Shown here piece after piece: positions 1-6,873 of a DNA stretch of 15,282 nucleotides. The notes under the pieces are model-generated. The model ran no database searches. It saw only the letters and a list, made by a program, of their open reading frames with translations, and had not been told where the DNA came from. The stretch comes from DASVBJ01 sp036375895. GTDB taxonomy: Bacteria; Actinomycetota; Actinomycetes; JACCUZ01. The stretch covers positions 1 through 15,282 of the forward strand of contig DASVBJ010000140.1 of the NCBI GenBank assembly GCA_036375895.1. The letters run 5' to 3'. Within the stretch, counting starts at the first letter, position 1; every line of letters starts with the position of its first letter. The position numbers were made by a program, and so were the translations under genes.

Positions 1-436
1 CCCAGAGGCGGCTGCCGGTCTCGACCGTGCGGTCGGGGAAGCCGGCGCGCAGGGCCAGGGTGACGCCGTCCGGCAGCGTGACCCGCTCGCCGGCGGAGGC
101 GTCACGGATCGGGCCGGTGCCGTCGGCCCGCCGCAGCTCGACCACCCACACGTGGTCGTCCAGCGGGGTGGAGAAGTGCACGGTCACCCGGCCGCCGTCA
201 CCGCGCCGGCCGTCGACCGCACCAGGCACCGTGGCCGACGTGTTGACGACCAGGACGTCGCCAGGGGTGAGGAAACGAGGCAGGTCGCGGAACCTGGCGT
301 GCTGCACCCCGCCGACGCCGTCTGCGACGAGCAGTCGCACCCCGTCCCGGGTGAGGCCGCGAGCCTCGGGCGGCTCGGTCGCGGTCAGGTCGGCGGGCAG
401 CGTGAACCGGGTGCGGGGGCCGGCGGTGACCGTCAT
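1..436 (-). CDS. QueA-like protein (S-adenosylmethionine:tRNA ribosyltransferase-isomerase family), 5' part only
   Basis: The N-terminal 145 residues are visible and the gene runs off the left edge; full family members are about 340-360 residues. The reading FTLPADLTATEPPEARG, then HARFRDLPRFLTPGDVLVVN, matches the N-terminal QueA pattern (eLP.eLIA.ePl...R, then FrdLpdlLrpGDvLVvN). True QueA transfers and isomerises the ribosyl group of SAM onto preQ1-tRNA to make epoxyqueuosine. Here the segment after LVVN reads TSATVPGAV, whereas canonical QueA has DTRVIPAR. This marks the divergent actinobacterial paralog, so activity on tRNA is uncertain. The start ATG overlaps the stop of the upstream SDR by four bases (ATGA, 433-436), which implies translational coupling and a shared promoter at about 1189-1219. 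Family membership is secure; the exact reaction is not. Confidence 0.8.
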   Translation of the reverse strand, partial: MTVTAGPRTRFTLPADLTATEPPEARGLTRDGVRLLVADGVGGVQHARFRDLPRFLTPGDVLVVNTSATVPGAVDGRRGDGGRVTVHFSTPLDDHVWVVELRRADGTGPIRDASAGERVTLPDGVTLALRAGFPDRTVETGSRLW

Positions 437-1182
437 GCGCCCGCCCGGGCCGGGACCGCGCGGTCGTGCGTGAGGGCGCCGACGCCGGCGGCGCGGTACC
501 GGCCGCTGGGGAGCCGGCTCTCGATCAGGTGCAGCAGGCGCGGCACGGCGCTCTCGGGCGCCGGCCGGTCGGAGATGTCCTCGCCGGGGAACGCCTGCTG
601 GTGCAGGTCGGTGCGCATGTCCCCGGGGTCGACGGCGTAGACCCGCACGGCCGGCTCCTCGGCGCCGAGCACCGCGGTCAGGTGGTCGAGCGCGGCCTTG
701 GACGAGCCGTAGCCGCCCCACCCCTCGTAGGCCTCGACGGCCGCGTCCGAGCTGACGTCGAGGATCACGCCATCTGCGGCCCGCAACTGCGGCAGCAGCA
801 GCTGCGTCAGACCGAGCGGGGCCAGCACGTTGACGCGGTAGACGTGCTCCAGCACGTCGAGCGGGTAGTCGGCGAGCCGCGGTTGCGGGCTCGGCCCGAG
901 GACGCTGGCGTTGTTGGCGAGTACGTCGAGTCGGCCGAGGCGGTCGACGGCCGCCGCCAGGTCTCGCCGGTGGCCGGGGTCGGCGACGTCACCGGCGACG
1001 GCGACCACCTCGGTGGTCGGCGCGAGTTCGTCGACGACTCGTTGCAGCTGCTCGCCGCCGCGGGCGTCGAGGACGAGTCGCCAGCCGCGGTCGGCCAGGC
1101 TGCGGGCCAGGGCACGGCCGAGGCCCTTGGACCCGCCCGTGATCAGGGCAACCGGTGTCGTGGATGTCATGTCGGTGGTCAT
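433..1182 (-). CDS. Short-chain dehydrogenase/reductase, probable SoxR target
   Basis: A 249-residue classical SDR. The Rossmann nucleotide motif TGGSKGLG is at residues 15-22, GDVAD at 64-68, NNAS at 90-93, the catalytic serine region at about 144-145, YGSSK (catalytic Tyr158 and Lys162) at 158-162, and PGDMRT after the active site at 186-191. It should be a soluble NAD(P)H-dependent oxidoreductase; the substrate cannot be told from sequence. The first ATG lies 6 bases after a -10-like CAGGAT and has no Shine-Dalgarno sequence, so the message is probably leaderless. A second ATG at residue 5 has no ribosome site either. It is divergent from soxR across 47 bp and overlaps the QueA-like gene. 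Streptomyces SoxR regulons are known to contain oxidoreductases, which fits. Confidence 0.9.
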   Translation of the reverse strand: MTTDMTSTTPVALITGGSKGLGRALARSLADRGWRLVLDARGGEQLQRVVDELAPTTEVVAVAGDVADPGHRRDLAAAVDRLGRLDVLANNASVLGPSPQPRLADYPLDVLEHVYRVNVLAPLGLTQLLLPQLRAADGVILDVSSDAAVEAYEGWGGYGSSKAALDHLTAVLGAEEPAVRVYAVDPGDMRTDLHQQAFPGEDISDRPAPESAVPRLLHLIESRLPSGRYRAAGVGALTHDRAVPARAGA

Positions 1183-1188
1183 GCACGT

Positions 1189-1219
1189 ATCCTGAAAGTT
1201 GAAGTCAACTCCAAGTCAA
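1189..1219 (-). promoter_or_regulatory. MerR/SoxR-type promoter and operator of the SDR operon
   Basis: Read on the minus strand there is a -35 TTGACT (1214-1219), a 19-bp spacer (1195-1213) and a -10-like CAGGAT (1189-1194). Inside the spacer lies a 14-bp inverted repeat, AGTTGA-CT-TCAACT (1197-1210). An overlong 19-20 bp spacer carrying a palindrome is the known signature of promoters that MerR-family activators untwist, and E. coli soxS has this arrangement. Only 6 bases separate the -10 from the SDR ATG. SoxR binding is inferred from the adjacent divergent soxR gene. Confidence 0.7.
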
Positions 1220-1229
1220 GGGCGGATCG

Positions 1230-1721
1230 ATGAAGTCGTCTGACTTGCTGACCGTGGGCGAGGTGGCGGCCCGCAGCGGGTTCGCCGCGTCGGCGCTGCG
1301 GTTCTACGAGCGCGAGGGGCTCATCCGGGCCACCCGTACGGCCGGCGGGCAGCGACGGTTCGAGCGCAACGTGCTGCGCCGGCTGGCGTTCATCCGTGCG
1401 GCGAGCAACGTGGGGCTGTCGCTGGACGAGGTGCGGGCCGCCCTCGCGACCCTCCCGTCCGCGCGGACCCCGACCCGGGCCGACTGGACCCGGCTGTCGA
1501 GGGCGTGGCGGGACCGGCTGGACGACCAGATCCGGGCGCTCGAGGCCCTGCGCAACGGTCTCGACTCGTGCATCGGCTGCGGGTGCCTGTCACTGCAGCG
1601 GTGCCGGATCTCCAACCCGGCCGACCTGGCGGCCGGCCAGGGACCCGGCGCGGCGTACCTGCCCTCGCCGCTGCGGCGGGGCGCTCCACCTGCCAGACGT
1701 GGTCGACCGACGGCTGGGTAG
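1230..1721 (+). CDS. soxR: Redox-sensitive transcriptional regulator SoxR (MerR family, [2Fe-2S])
   Basis: 163 residues. The N-terminal MerR winged helix-turn-helix is at about 7-75 (LTVGEVAARSGFAASALRFY, then EREGLI and the R-rich wing GGQRRFERNVLRRL). A dimerisation helix spans about 84-112. The iron-sulfur loop is CIGCGC at 114-119 with the fourth cysteine at 125, giving the CX2CXCX5C spacing specific to SoxR, followed by RISNPAD. In the family, oxidation of the cluster by redox-cycling compounds switches the bound promoter on. After the conserved part (about residue 140) there is a short Pro/Arg-rich tail with no recognisable domain. The start is supported by AAGGG at 1218-1222, 7 bases before ATG. 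It faces the SDR operon, its likely target. The stop TAG also begins the putative -10 of the next gene. Confidence 0.93.
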   Translation: MKSSDLLTVGEVAARSGFAASALRFYEREGLIRATRTAGGQRRFERNVLRRLAFIRAASNVGLSLDEVRAALATLPSARTPTRADWTRLSRAWRDRLDDQIRALEALRNGLDSCIGCGCLSLQRCRISNPADLAAGQGPGAAYLPSPLRRGAPPARRGRPTAG

Positions 1722-1724
1722 GGT
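1719..1724 (+). promoter_or_regulatory. Putative -10 (TAGGGT) of the second SDR gene
   Basis: TAGGGT fits TANNNT and ends 6 bases before the ATG at 1731, as expected for a leaderless transcript. The same G-rich stretch (from 1716) could instead be a Shine-Dalgarno, so the two readings compete. No good -35 is visible. Its first three bases are the soxR stop codon. Confidence 0.35.
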
Positions 1725-1730
1725 CCCGGC

Positions 1731-2645
1731 ATGGGACTTCTGGACGGCAAGGTCGCGATCGTCACCGGCGCGGGACGCGGCATCGGCCGCGGCGAGGCGC
1801 TCGAGCTGGCCCGGGAGGGCGCGCGGGTCGTCGTCAACGAGCTGGACGCCGAGGTGGGCCAGCAGGTCGTCGACGAGATCGTGGCCGCCGGGGGAGAGGC
1901 CGTCCTCGACACCGGCGACTGCTCCGAGGACGGCACCGCGAAGGGCCTGATCGCCACGGCCCTCGACACCTGGGGCCGGCTCGACGCGCTCGTCAACAAC
2001 GCGGGCATCCTGCGTGACCGCACCGTCGCCAAGATGACCCCCGACGAGTGGGACGCCGTCATCAAGGTGCACCTGCGCGGCCACTTCCTGCCGACCCATC
2101 ACGCCTGCGCGCACTGGAAGGACACCGGGACGCAGGGCCGCATCGTCTGCACCGCCTCGACCTCAGGACTGCTGGGCAACTTCGGCCAGTCCAACTACGG
2201 CGCCGCCAAGGCCGGCATCGCGGCGTTCTCGACGATCGTCGCCATGGAGATGGCGCGGTACGGCGTGCGCTGCAACGCCATCGCGCCCGCGGCCCGCACC
2301 CGGATGACCGAGTCGGCCTACGGCTCGTTCAAGGACCTCAACGCCGCCGGGGAGGAGCAGTTCGACTTCTGGCACCCGGACAACGTCGCGCCGCTCGTCG
2401 CCTACCTCTGCAGCGACGCGGCCGGCGACATCAGCGGCAAGGTGTTCGGCGTGCAGGGTGACGCGGTCGAGCTCTACCAGCCGTTCACGTCGGTCGCCGT
2501 CATCCAGAACCACGACACCCGCTGGAGCCCGGACGGCATCGCCGGCCGGATGCACGAGCTCTTCGACGCGAGCGGCATCAGCCCGCAGGTGGAGAACATG
2601 ATGGGCAAGCTGCGCTTCACGATGACCGAGCGCAGCGCGATCTGA
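1731..2645 (+). CDS. Short-chain dehydrogenase, 3-oxoacyl/3-hydroxyacyl type (FabG or HSD17B4-like)
   Basis: A 304-residue SDR, about 50 longer than a minimal FabG. TGAGRGIG is at 12-19, NELD at 36-39 (end of beta-2, which helps set NAD(H) against NADP(H) preference), NNAG at 89-92, serines at 143-145, and YGAAK (Tyr156, Lys160) at 156-160. The pattern NNAGILRDRTVAKMTPDEWD and the extended C-terminus (about 245-304) resemble the N-terminal dehydrogenase domain of peroxisomal multifunctional enzyme type 2 and mycobacterial Rv3548c-type proteins. These oxidise (3R)-hydroxyacyl-CoA or steroid-type substrates. I infer lipid or acyl-CoA metabolism; the substrate is not determined. It follows soxR by 9 bases and is followed after a single base by a glycosyltransferase, so it is probably cotranscribed with the latter. 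Confidence 0.9.
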   Translation: MGLLDGKVAIVTGAGRGIGRGEALELAREGARVVVNELDAEVGQQVVDEIVAAGGEAVLDTGDCSEDGTAKGLIATALDTWGRLDALVNNAGILRDRTVAKMTPDEWDAVIKVHLRGHFLPTHHACAHWKDTGTQGRIVCTASTSGLLGNFGQSNYGAAKAGIAAFSTIVAMEMARYGVRCNAIAPAARTRMTESAYGSFKDLNAAGEEQFDFWHPDNVAPLVAYLCSDAAGDISGKVFGVQGDAVELYQPFTSVAVIQNHDTRWSPDGIAGRMHELFDASGISPQVENMMGKLRFTMTERSAI

Positions 2646-2646
2646 G

Positions 2647-3414
2647 GTGGCCGAGCCGACGTCGCCCGAGGCTGCCCCGGGTGCGGTCGCGGTCGTCGTC
2701 CCGGCCAAGGACGAGGCGGACCGGATCGCCGCAACCGTCGAGGCCGCGCGGGCCATCGACGGGGTCGACCTCGTGGTGGTCGTCGACGACGGGTCCTCGG
2801 ACCGCACGTCGGACGTCGCCACCGCGGCCGGCGCCACCGTCACGCGGCACCCCCGCACGCGCGGCAAGGCAGCCGCCATGGAGACCGGCGCCGAGCTGGT
2901 GCGGGTGCTCGACGGCCAGGCCGGCCGCGACCCACGTGCGCTGCTGTTCCTCGACGCCGACCTCGAGGCGACGGCCGGCAACGCGGGCGCACTCGTGCCG
3001 CCGGTGCTCGACGGCGAGGCCGACATGACGATCGCGATCCTGCCGCGGCAGCGGACCCCGGGCGGCGGCCGCGGCCTGGTCGTCAACCTCTCCCGCAACG
3101 GCATCCGCCGGCTGACCGGCTTCGAGGCCACCCAGCCGCTGTCCGGCCAGCGGTGCCTGACCCGGGCTGCCTTCGAGGCTGCCCGGCCGCTGGCTGCCGG
3201 CTTCGGCGTCGAGACCGGGCTCACGATCGACCTGCTCCAGCAGGGCTTCCGGGTGCGCGAGGTCGAGGTCGACCTGCATCACCGCGTCACGGGCACGGAC
3301 CTGCGGTCCCAGCTGCACCGGGGCGCGCAGTACCGGGACGTCGCCCGCGCCCTGGCGGCCCGCCGCCTGCCCGGGCTGCTGCGGCGCGGGCCGGGCGTTC
3401 CGCGCCGCCGCTGA
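2647..3414 (+). CDS. Family 2 glycosyltransferase
   Basis: 255 residues with GTG start, one base after the SDR stop. The GT-A fold signatures are VVVPAKDEADRI at 16-27, VVDDGSSDRT at 45-54 (nucleotide-sugar binding) and the metal-binding FLDADLE at 101-107. The acceptor-side segment PLSGQRCLTR is at 164-173, with GFGVETGLTID at 185-195 and a His pair at 211-212. There are no membrane segments, so it is a cytoplasmic enzyme using an activated sugar. The layout recalls glucosyl-3-phosphoglycerate synthase and polyprenyl-phosphate glycosyltransferases, but donor and acceptor cannot be assigned. It is convergent with the large membrane protein gene at 3458-5659. From memory, related glycosyltransferase and membrane-protein genes are neighbours in Streptomyces too, which may mean a shared envelope role. 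Confidence 0.87.
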   Translation: MAEPTSPEAAPGAVAVVVPAKDEADRIAATVEAARAIDGVDLVVVVDDGSSDRTSDVATAAGATVTRHPRTRGKAAAMETGAELVRVLDGQAGRDPRALLFLDADLEATAGNAGALVPPVLDGEADMTIAILPRQRTPGGGRGLVVNLSRNGIRRLTGFEATQPLSGQRCLTRAAFEAARPLAAGFGVETGLTIDLLQQGFRVREVEVDLHHRVTGTDLRSQLHRGAQYRDVARALAARRLPGLLRRGPGVPRRR

Positions 3415-3415
3415 C

Positions 3416-3444
3416 CGGGCAGACCCCGCCGACCACCCTGCCCG
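3416..3444. terminator. Possible bidirectional terminator hairpin
   Basis: Inverted repeat CGGGCAG (3416-3422) and CTGCCCG (3438-3444) with a 15-base loop, in the 43-bp gap between two convergent genes. There is no U-tract, as is common in actinomycetes, and the loop is long, so this is only a candidate. Confidence 0.3.
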
Positions 3445-3457
3445 CGGCCGGAGGCTG

Positions 3458-5659
3458 TCAGCGCCGCCGCGGTGCGGACGGCGCGCCGAGCTCCGCGGTC
3501 TCGTCCAGCTCCAGCGCCCGCACGCTCGCCGCCAGCAGCAGCGGGATCGCGACGAAGAGCGCGACGGCCGGGATCGCGATGCCGGAGTCGTTGACCGCGA
3601 AGCCGACGCCGAGGGTCACGAGCATCGCGATCACGCCGAGCCGCAGCGTCGGCGCGCGGTCGTAGGCGCGGGCCAGCGCCGCGGCCCGCCAGGCCACCGG
3701 CCGCATGAGCACGAGCACGACGAAGGCGAAGCCGATCGGCACGATCAGGGCCAGCAGGTAGTTGCGGAAGGCCCGCAGGTTGGCCTCCAGCTTCCGCTCG
3801 ACCACCGTCGCCGCGTCACCGTCGAGCACCTGCTGGACGAAGCGGCCGAGGTGCGACCGCTCGGCGGCCGGGTGCCGCCAGTCGAGATAGGCGACGAGGG
3901 AGATGGTCACGAGCGCGGCCAAGCCGATGAGCGCCATCCGCAGCCAGGAGATGCGGGCGCCGGCGACCAGCAGCCCGAGCACGGCGAACCCCGGCACCAG
4001 GGCGATGACCCCGCCGAAGTCGCTGCCGAACCGCGGCCAGCCGTCGGCCAGCACCGCCACGGCACCGGTCACCGCCACCGCGGCGACCGCCAACTGGCGA
4101 CGGCCGGCGACCAGCAGCCCGTCGGCCACCGCTGTGACACCGAGCAGCATGCCGGTGGCGAACAGCGAGAACGCCAGGTTCCCGAAGCCGTAGAAGCGTC
4201 CGGCCACCAGGGGCGAGTAGCCCATGAGGCTGGACAGCTGCAGCGTCGACCCGGACACCACGTCGACGAGCAGGACCAGCCCGGTGATCAGGGCAACGGC
4301 GCCCAACGGGCCGAGCAGCGCCCGCCGCCACGGCCCGAGCTGCGCCACCGCGGTGACCACCACCACGCAGGCGACCAGCGACCCGACCAGGGTCGGCAGC
4401 GGCAGCCCCGAGCGCCACCACGGCACCAGGTTGGCGAGATAGGTGGCGACGGGTACGGCGGCGAAGGCGAGCGCGGTGCGCCGCATGGCCTGCAGCACCC
4501 GCAGGCGCTGCTGCGGACCGCCCCACTGCCGGCGCAGGGCGACCGCCGCGGCGCCATACAGGAGCAGCTGGCTCGCCACCAGGACGGTGAAGAAGTGCGG
4601 GGTGTAGCGGCGGGCGACGTCGGCCTTCGTGTCGGCGTCGACGAGCAGGTCGAGGGCGTCATCGGTGGGCGGCCGTCCGCCGCCGGGCGTGATCGTCGAG
4701 CCGATCGCCGCCTCCGGGTCGTCGGTGCCGAGCAGCGCGAACAGCGTCGGTGCCACGTCGGTGAGCTGCACCAGCGCGTCCCGCCGCGTCGAGCGGGTCT
4801 GCAGCCAGCCCTCGTCGTAGCTCTCCCCGTCAGGCGCGGGGCCGCGGGCCGTCGTGACGGTCAGGTGCGGGTCCTTGGTGCTGTCGGCGACGCCCATCAG
4901 CAGCACCGTCGCGTCGTCCGGCACGGCCGCGAGCACCTCGCCGACCCGCTGGTCCACCGCCCGCACCTGCTCCGCCCGGGGGGTCGGGGTGACCTGCATG
5001 CCGGCCAGGTCGGGCTCGATGACCGTCCCCGCGTCGACCACGGTGAGCGGGCAGCGGGTGAAGGTGTCAGCACCCACCGCGGCATCGCCCGGCAGGTAGA
5101 CCGGCACCCGGCCCCGCGCGTCGGCGGCCGCCAGCGCCGCGCCCGGCCCGACGGCCGTCACGCACTTCCCGGCGGCGGCGAGGGTGTCGCCGAGGAGGCC
5201 TACCTCGGCCTCGTAGCGGCCCTTCGCGTTGCTCGACCGCAGCGCGGGGTACTCGGCGACGACCGCGCCGCCGTCTCCCGTGCTGCGCGGCGTGGGCGGT
5301 GCGGCGCAGCGGGGCGGCGGCGGCTCGTCCACCGGCGCGGCGTCCGGCTCGGGGCGGGGGAGCGTGCCGCTCGCGCGCTGGCCGGCGCCGAGGGTGAGCC
5401 AGCCCGCCACCGGGCACGTCCAGGTGACTGTGGTCCGCACCGACATCGAGGCGAGCGCGGAGGAACCGGCGAGCCGGTACAGCGTGGGCGCGGACCGCGC
5501 GTCCACGTCGGCCCACCGCAGCCCGGGCGTCCCGATCACGACCACCGGGTGGCCGGTCGCCCGGACCGTCTCGGCCTGCCCTGCGGTCGGGGTGAGTGCG
5601 AGCCCCGCCACGACGAGCGCCAGCACCGCGGCGGCACGGCGCGGCAGGGCGAGGGGCAC
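3458..5659 (-). CDS. Secreted alkaline-phosphatase-like domain fused to a polytopic membrane domain, function unknown
   Basis: 733 residues from the GTG at 5659. I chose this start because it gives a signal peptide (residues 1 to about 29: MPLALPRR, a hydrophobic run, then AGQAE) and lies just after the larC stop at 5680. The frame stays open further upstream inside larC, but that part is a shadow. Residues about 37-310 look like a degenerate alkaline phosphatase/phosphodiesterase fold (VVVIGTPGL near 39-47, APTLYRLA near 57-64, DVAPTLFALLG at 301-311). The usual metal-binding Asp after the first strand and the late DHG-type motif are not visible, so it may not be catalytic. From about 355 onward roughly ten hydrophobic segments form the membrane domain. 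It resembles conserved uncharacterised actinomycete membrane proteins found near a glycosyltransferase, suggesting a cell-envelope role. Confidence 0.8.
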   Translation of the reverse strand: MPLALPRRAAAVLALVVAGLALTPTAGQAETVRATGHPVVVIGTPGLRWADVDARSAPTLYRLAGSSALASMSVRTTVTWTCPVAGWLTLGAGQRASGTLPRPEPDAAPVDEPPPPRCAAPPTPRSTGDGGAVVAEYPALRSSNAKGRYEAEVGLLGDTLAAAGKCVTAVGPGAALAAADARGRVPVYLPGDAAVGADTFTRCPLTVVDAGTVIEPDLAGMQVTPTPRAEQVRAVDQRVGEVLAAVPDDATVLLMGVADSTKDPHLTVTTARGPAPDGESYDEGWLQTRSTRRDALVQLTDVAPTLFALLGTDDPEAAIGSTITPGGGRPPTDDALDLLVDADTKADVARRYTPHFFTVLVASQLLLYGAAAVALRRQWGGPQQRLRVLQAMRRTALAFAAVPVATYLANLVPWWRSGLPLPTLVGSLVACVVVVTAVAQLGPWRRALLGPLGAVALITGLVLLVDVVSGSTLQLSSLMGYSPLVAGRFYGFGNLAFSLFATGMLLGVTAVADGLLVAGRRQLAVAAVAVTGAVAVLADGWPRFGSDFGGVIALVPGFAVLGLLVAGARISWLRMALIGLAALVTISLVAYLDWRHPAAERSHLGRFVQQVLDGDAATVVERKLEANLRAFRNYLLALIVPIGFAFVVLVLMRPVAWRAAALARAYDRAPTLRLGVIAMLVTLGVGFAVNDSGIAIPAVALFVAIPLLLAASVRALELDETAELGAPSAPRRR

Positions 5660-5666
5660 GGCGTAC

Positions 5667-5672
5667 AGGCTA
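5667..5672 (-). promoter_or_regulatory. Putative -10 (TAGCCT) of the large membrane protein gene
   Basis: On the minus strand TAGCCT ends 7 bases before the GTG at 5659, and no Shine-Dalgarno precedes that GTG. It lies between the larC stop (5680-5682) and the start, so the gene could have its own leaderless promoter besides readthrough from larBC. No clear -35 is seen. Confidence 0.33.
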
Positions 5673-5679
5673 GTGATCG

Positions 5680-6873
5680 TCAGCGGCCGGCCAGCCCACG
5701 GGCGGCGGCGGTCGCGGCGGCGAGGACGTCCTTGACCGGGCGCCCCAGCCGGGCAGCCGCGGCGGCGACGTCGTCGAACTCCACCGACACGTTGACCGGC
5801 TCGCCCTGGTCGCGCGCCACCTTGACCCGGATGGGCACCCCGTCGACCGCGACGCTGCCCTGCTCCCGGTCGAGGGCGTGCTTGCCGACGCCCTGCTCGC
5901 GCAGGCCGATGGTCGTGGTCTCGGCGAACACCACCCGGCGTACGGCGGGTGCGTGCTCGGCGCTCGTCAGCACCGACAGGGTGTGGGCCGGCCGACCCTT
6001 CTTCATGAGGATCGGCGTGAGCCAGGCGTCCGAGGCGCCCGCATCGAGCAGCCGGGCCAGGACCACTGGCCACACCCGCGGGTCCATGTCATCGACGTTG
6101 CTCTCGAGCAGCAGGGCGGACGTGGGCCCACCCGTGGACTGTGGCTCGGCGGCGGGCTCGCCCAGCACCACCCGCAGCGTGTTCGGCACCTCGTCGAGGT
6201 CGCGTGACCCGGCGCCGAACCCAGTGGCCGTGACCCGCATCGGCGGCAGGCCGCCCCACCGGGTCACCGTTGCGGCGAGGAGCGCGGCGCCGGTCGGCGT
6301 GCACAGCTCGTAGGGGGCGTCGCCGGCGTGCACGGGCGCGCCCGCCTCGGCGAGCAGCGCCAGCACGGCCGGCCCCGGCACCGGCAGCAGGCCGTGCTCG
6401 CCGCGGACCATGCCGCTGCCGAGCGCGACCGGGGACGCCACCGCGTCCGTGACCCCCAGGGCGTGCAGCCCGGCGCAGGACCCGACGACGTCGGCGATCG
6501 CGTCCAAGGCGCCGACCTCGTGGAAGTGCACCTCGTCGGCGCTCACCCGATGTGCGGCGGCCTCGGCCCGGGCGAGCCGGGCGAACACGTCCAGCGCCCG
6601 GGCCCGCACCGGCTCGGGCAGCGCCGCGGCCTCGAGCAGCCCGCGGACGTCGGCCCAGGTGCGCGTCACCCGGGTGCTGGCCGTGCGCACCTCCACGTGG
6701 GTGGCGGCCAGCCCCTGCCGGGTGACCGGGCTGGCCTGGAGGGTGACCGGCTCGACGCCGACCGCGTCGACGGCCGCCTGCAGCTGCTCGACGGGTGCCC
6801 CGGCGTCGACGAGTGCACCGAGGAACATGTCGCCGCTCGCGCCCGCGTGGCAGCCGAACCACGCCAGCGTCAC
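5680..6873 (-). CDS. larC: LarC, nickel-pincer cofactor nickel insertase (cyclometallase)
   Basis: 397 residues, the usual size for the family, in one uninterrupted frame (in Lactobacillus plantarum larC is read by a frameshift). Motifs in order: GASGDM at 11-16, VHFHEVGALDAI at 115-126, ELCTPTGAALL at 189-199, ESNVDDMDP at 257-265, MKKGRP at 290-295. LarC is known to insert nickel, with CTP, into the thiolated pyridinium mononucleotide made by LarB and LarE, giving the nickel-pincer nucleotide of lactate racemase and related LarA enzymes. The start GTG overlaps the larB stop (GTGA, 6870-6873), and GAGGTG lies inside the larB end about 7 bases before it. This makes GTG6873 the start rather than upstream in-frame codons. 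larE is not the next gene. Confidence 0.95.
   Translation of the reverse strand: MTLAWFGCHAGASGDMFLGALVDAGAPVEQLQAAVDAVGVEPVTLQASPVTRQGLAATHVEVRTASTRVTRTWADVRGLLEAAALPEPVRARALDVFARLARAEAAAHRVSADEVHFHEVGALDAIADVVGSCAGLHALGVTDAVASPVALGSGMVRGEHGLLPVPGPAVLALLAEAGAPVHAGDAPYELCTPTGAALLAATVTRWGGLPPMRVTATGFGAGSRDLDEVPNTLRVVLGEPAAEPQSTGGPTSALLLESNVDDMDPRVWPVVLARLLDAGASDAWLTPILMKKGRPAHTLSVLTSAEHAPAVRRVVFAETTTIGLREQGVGKHALDREQGSVAVDGVPIRVKVARDQGEPVNVSVEFDDVAAAAARLGRPVKDVLAAATAAARGLAGR

Noticed and set aside
433..3414. Horizontally acquired island around soxR.
   Set aside because: Base composition and codon use by eye match the rest of the window, and there are no mobility genes, tRNA or flanking repeats.
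5660..6073. An upstream extension of the large membrane protein inside larC.
   Set aside because: The extra residues are Arg/Gly-rich shadow sequence and would bury the clear signal peptide that begins at GTG 5659.
3851..6313. An 820-codon open frame on the plus strand opposite larC and the membrane protein.
   Set aside because: Its translation is low-complexity (runs of Arg, Gly, Gln, His) with no domain, while the minus strand carries clear motifs. This is the usual GC-rich antisense artefact.
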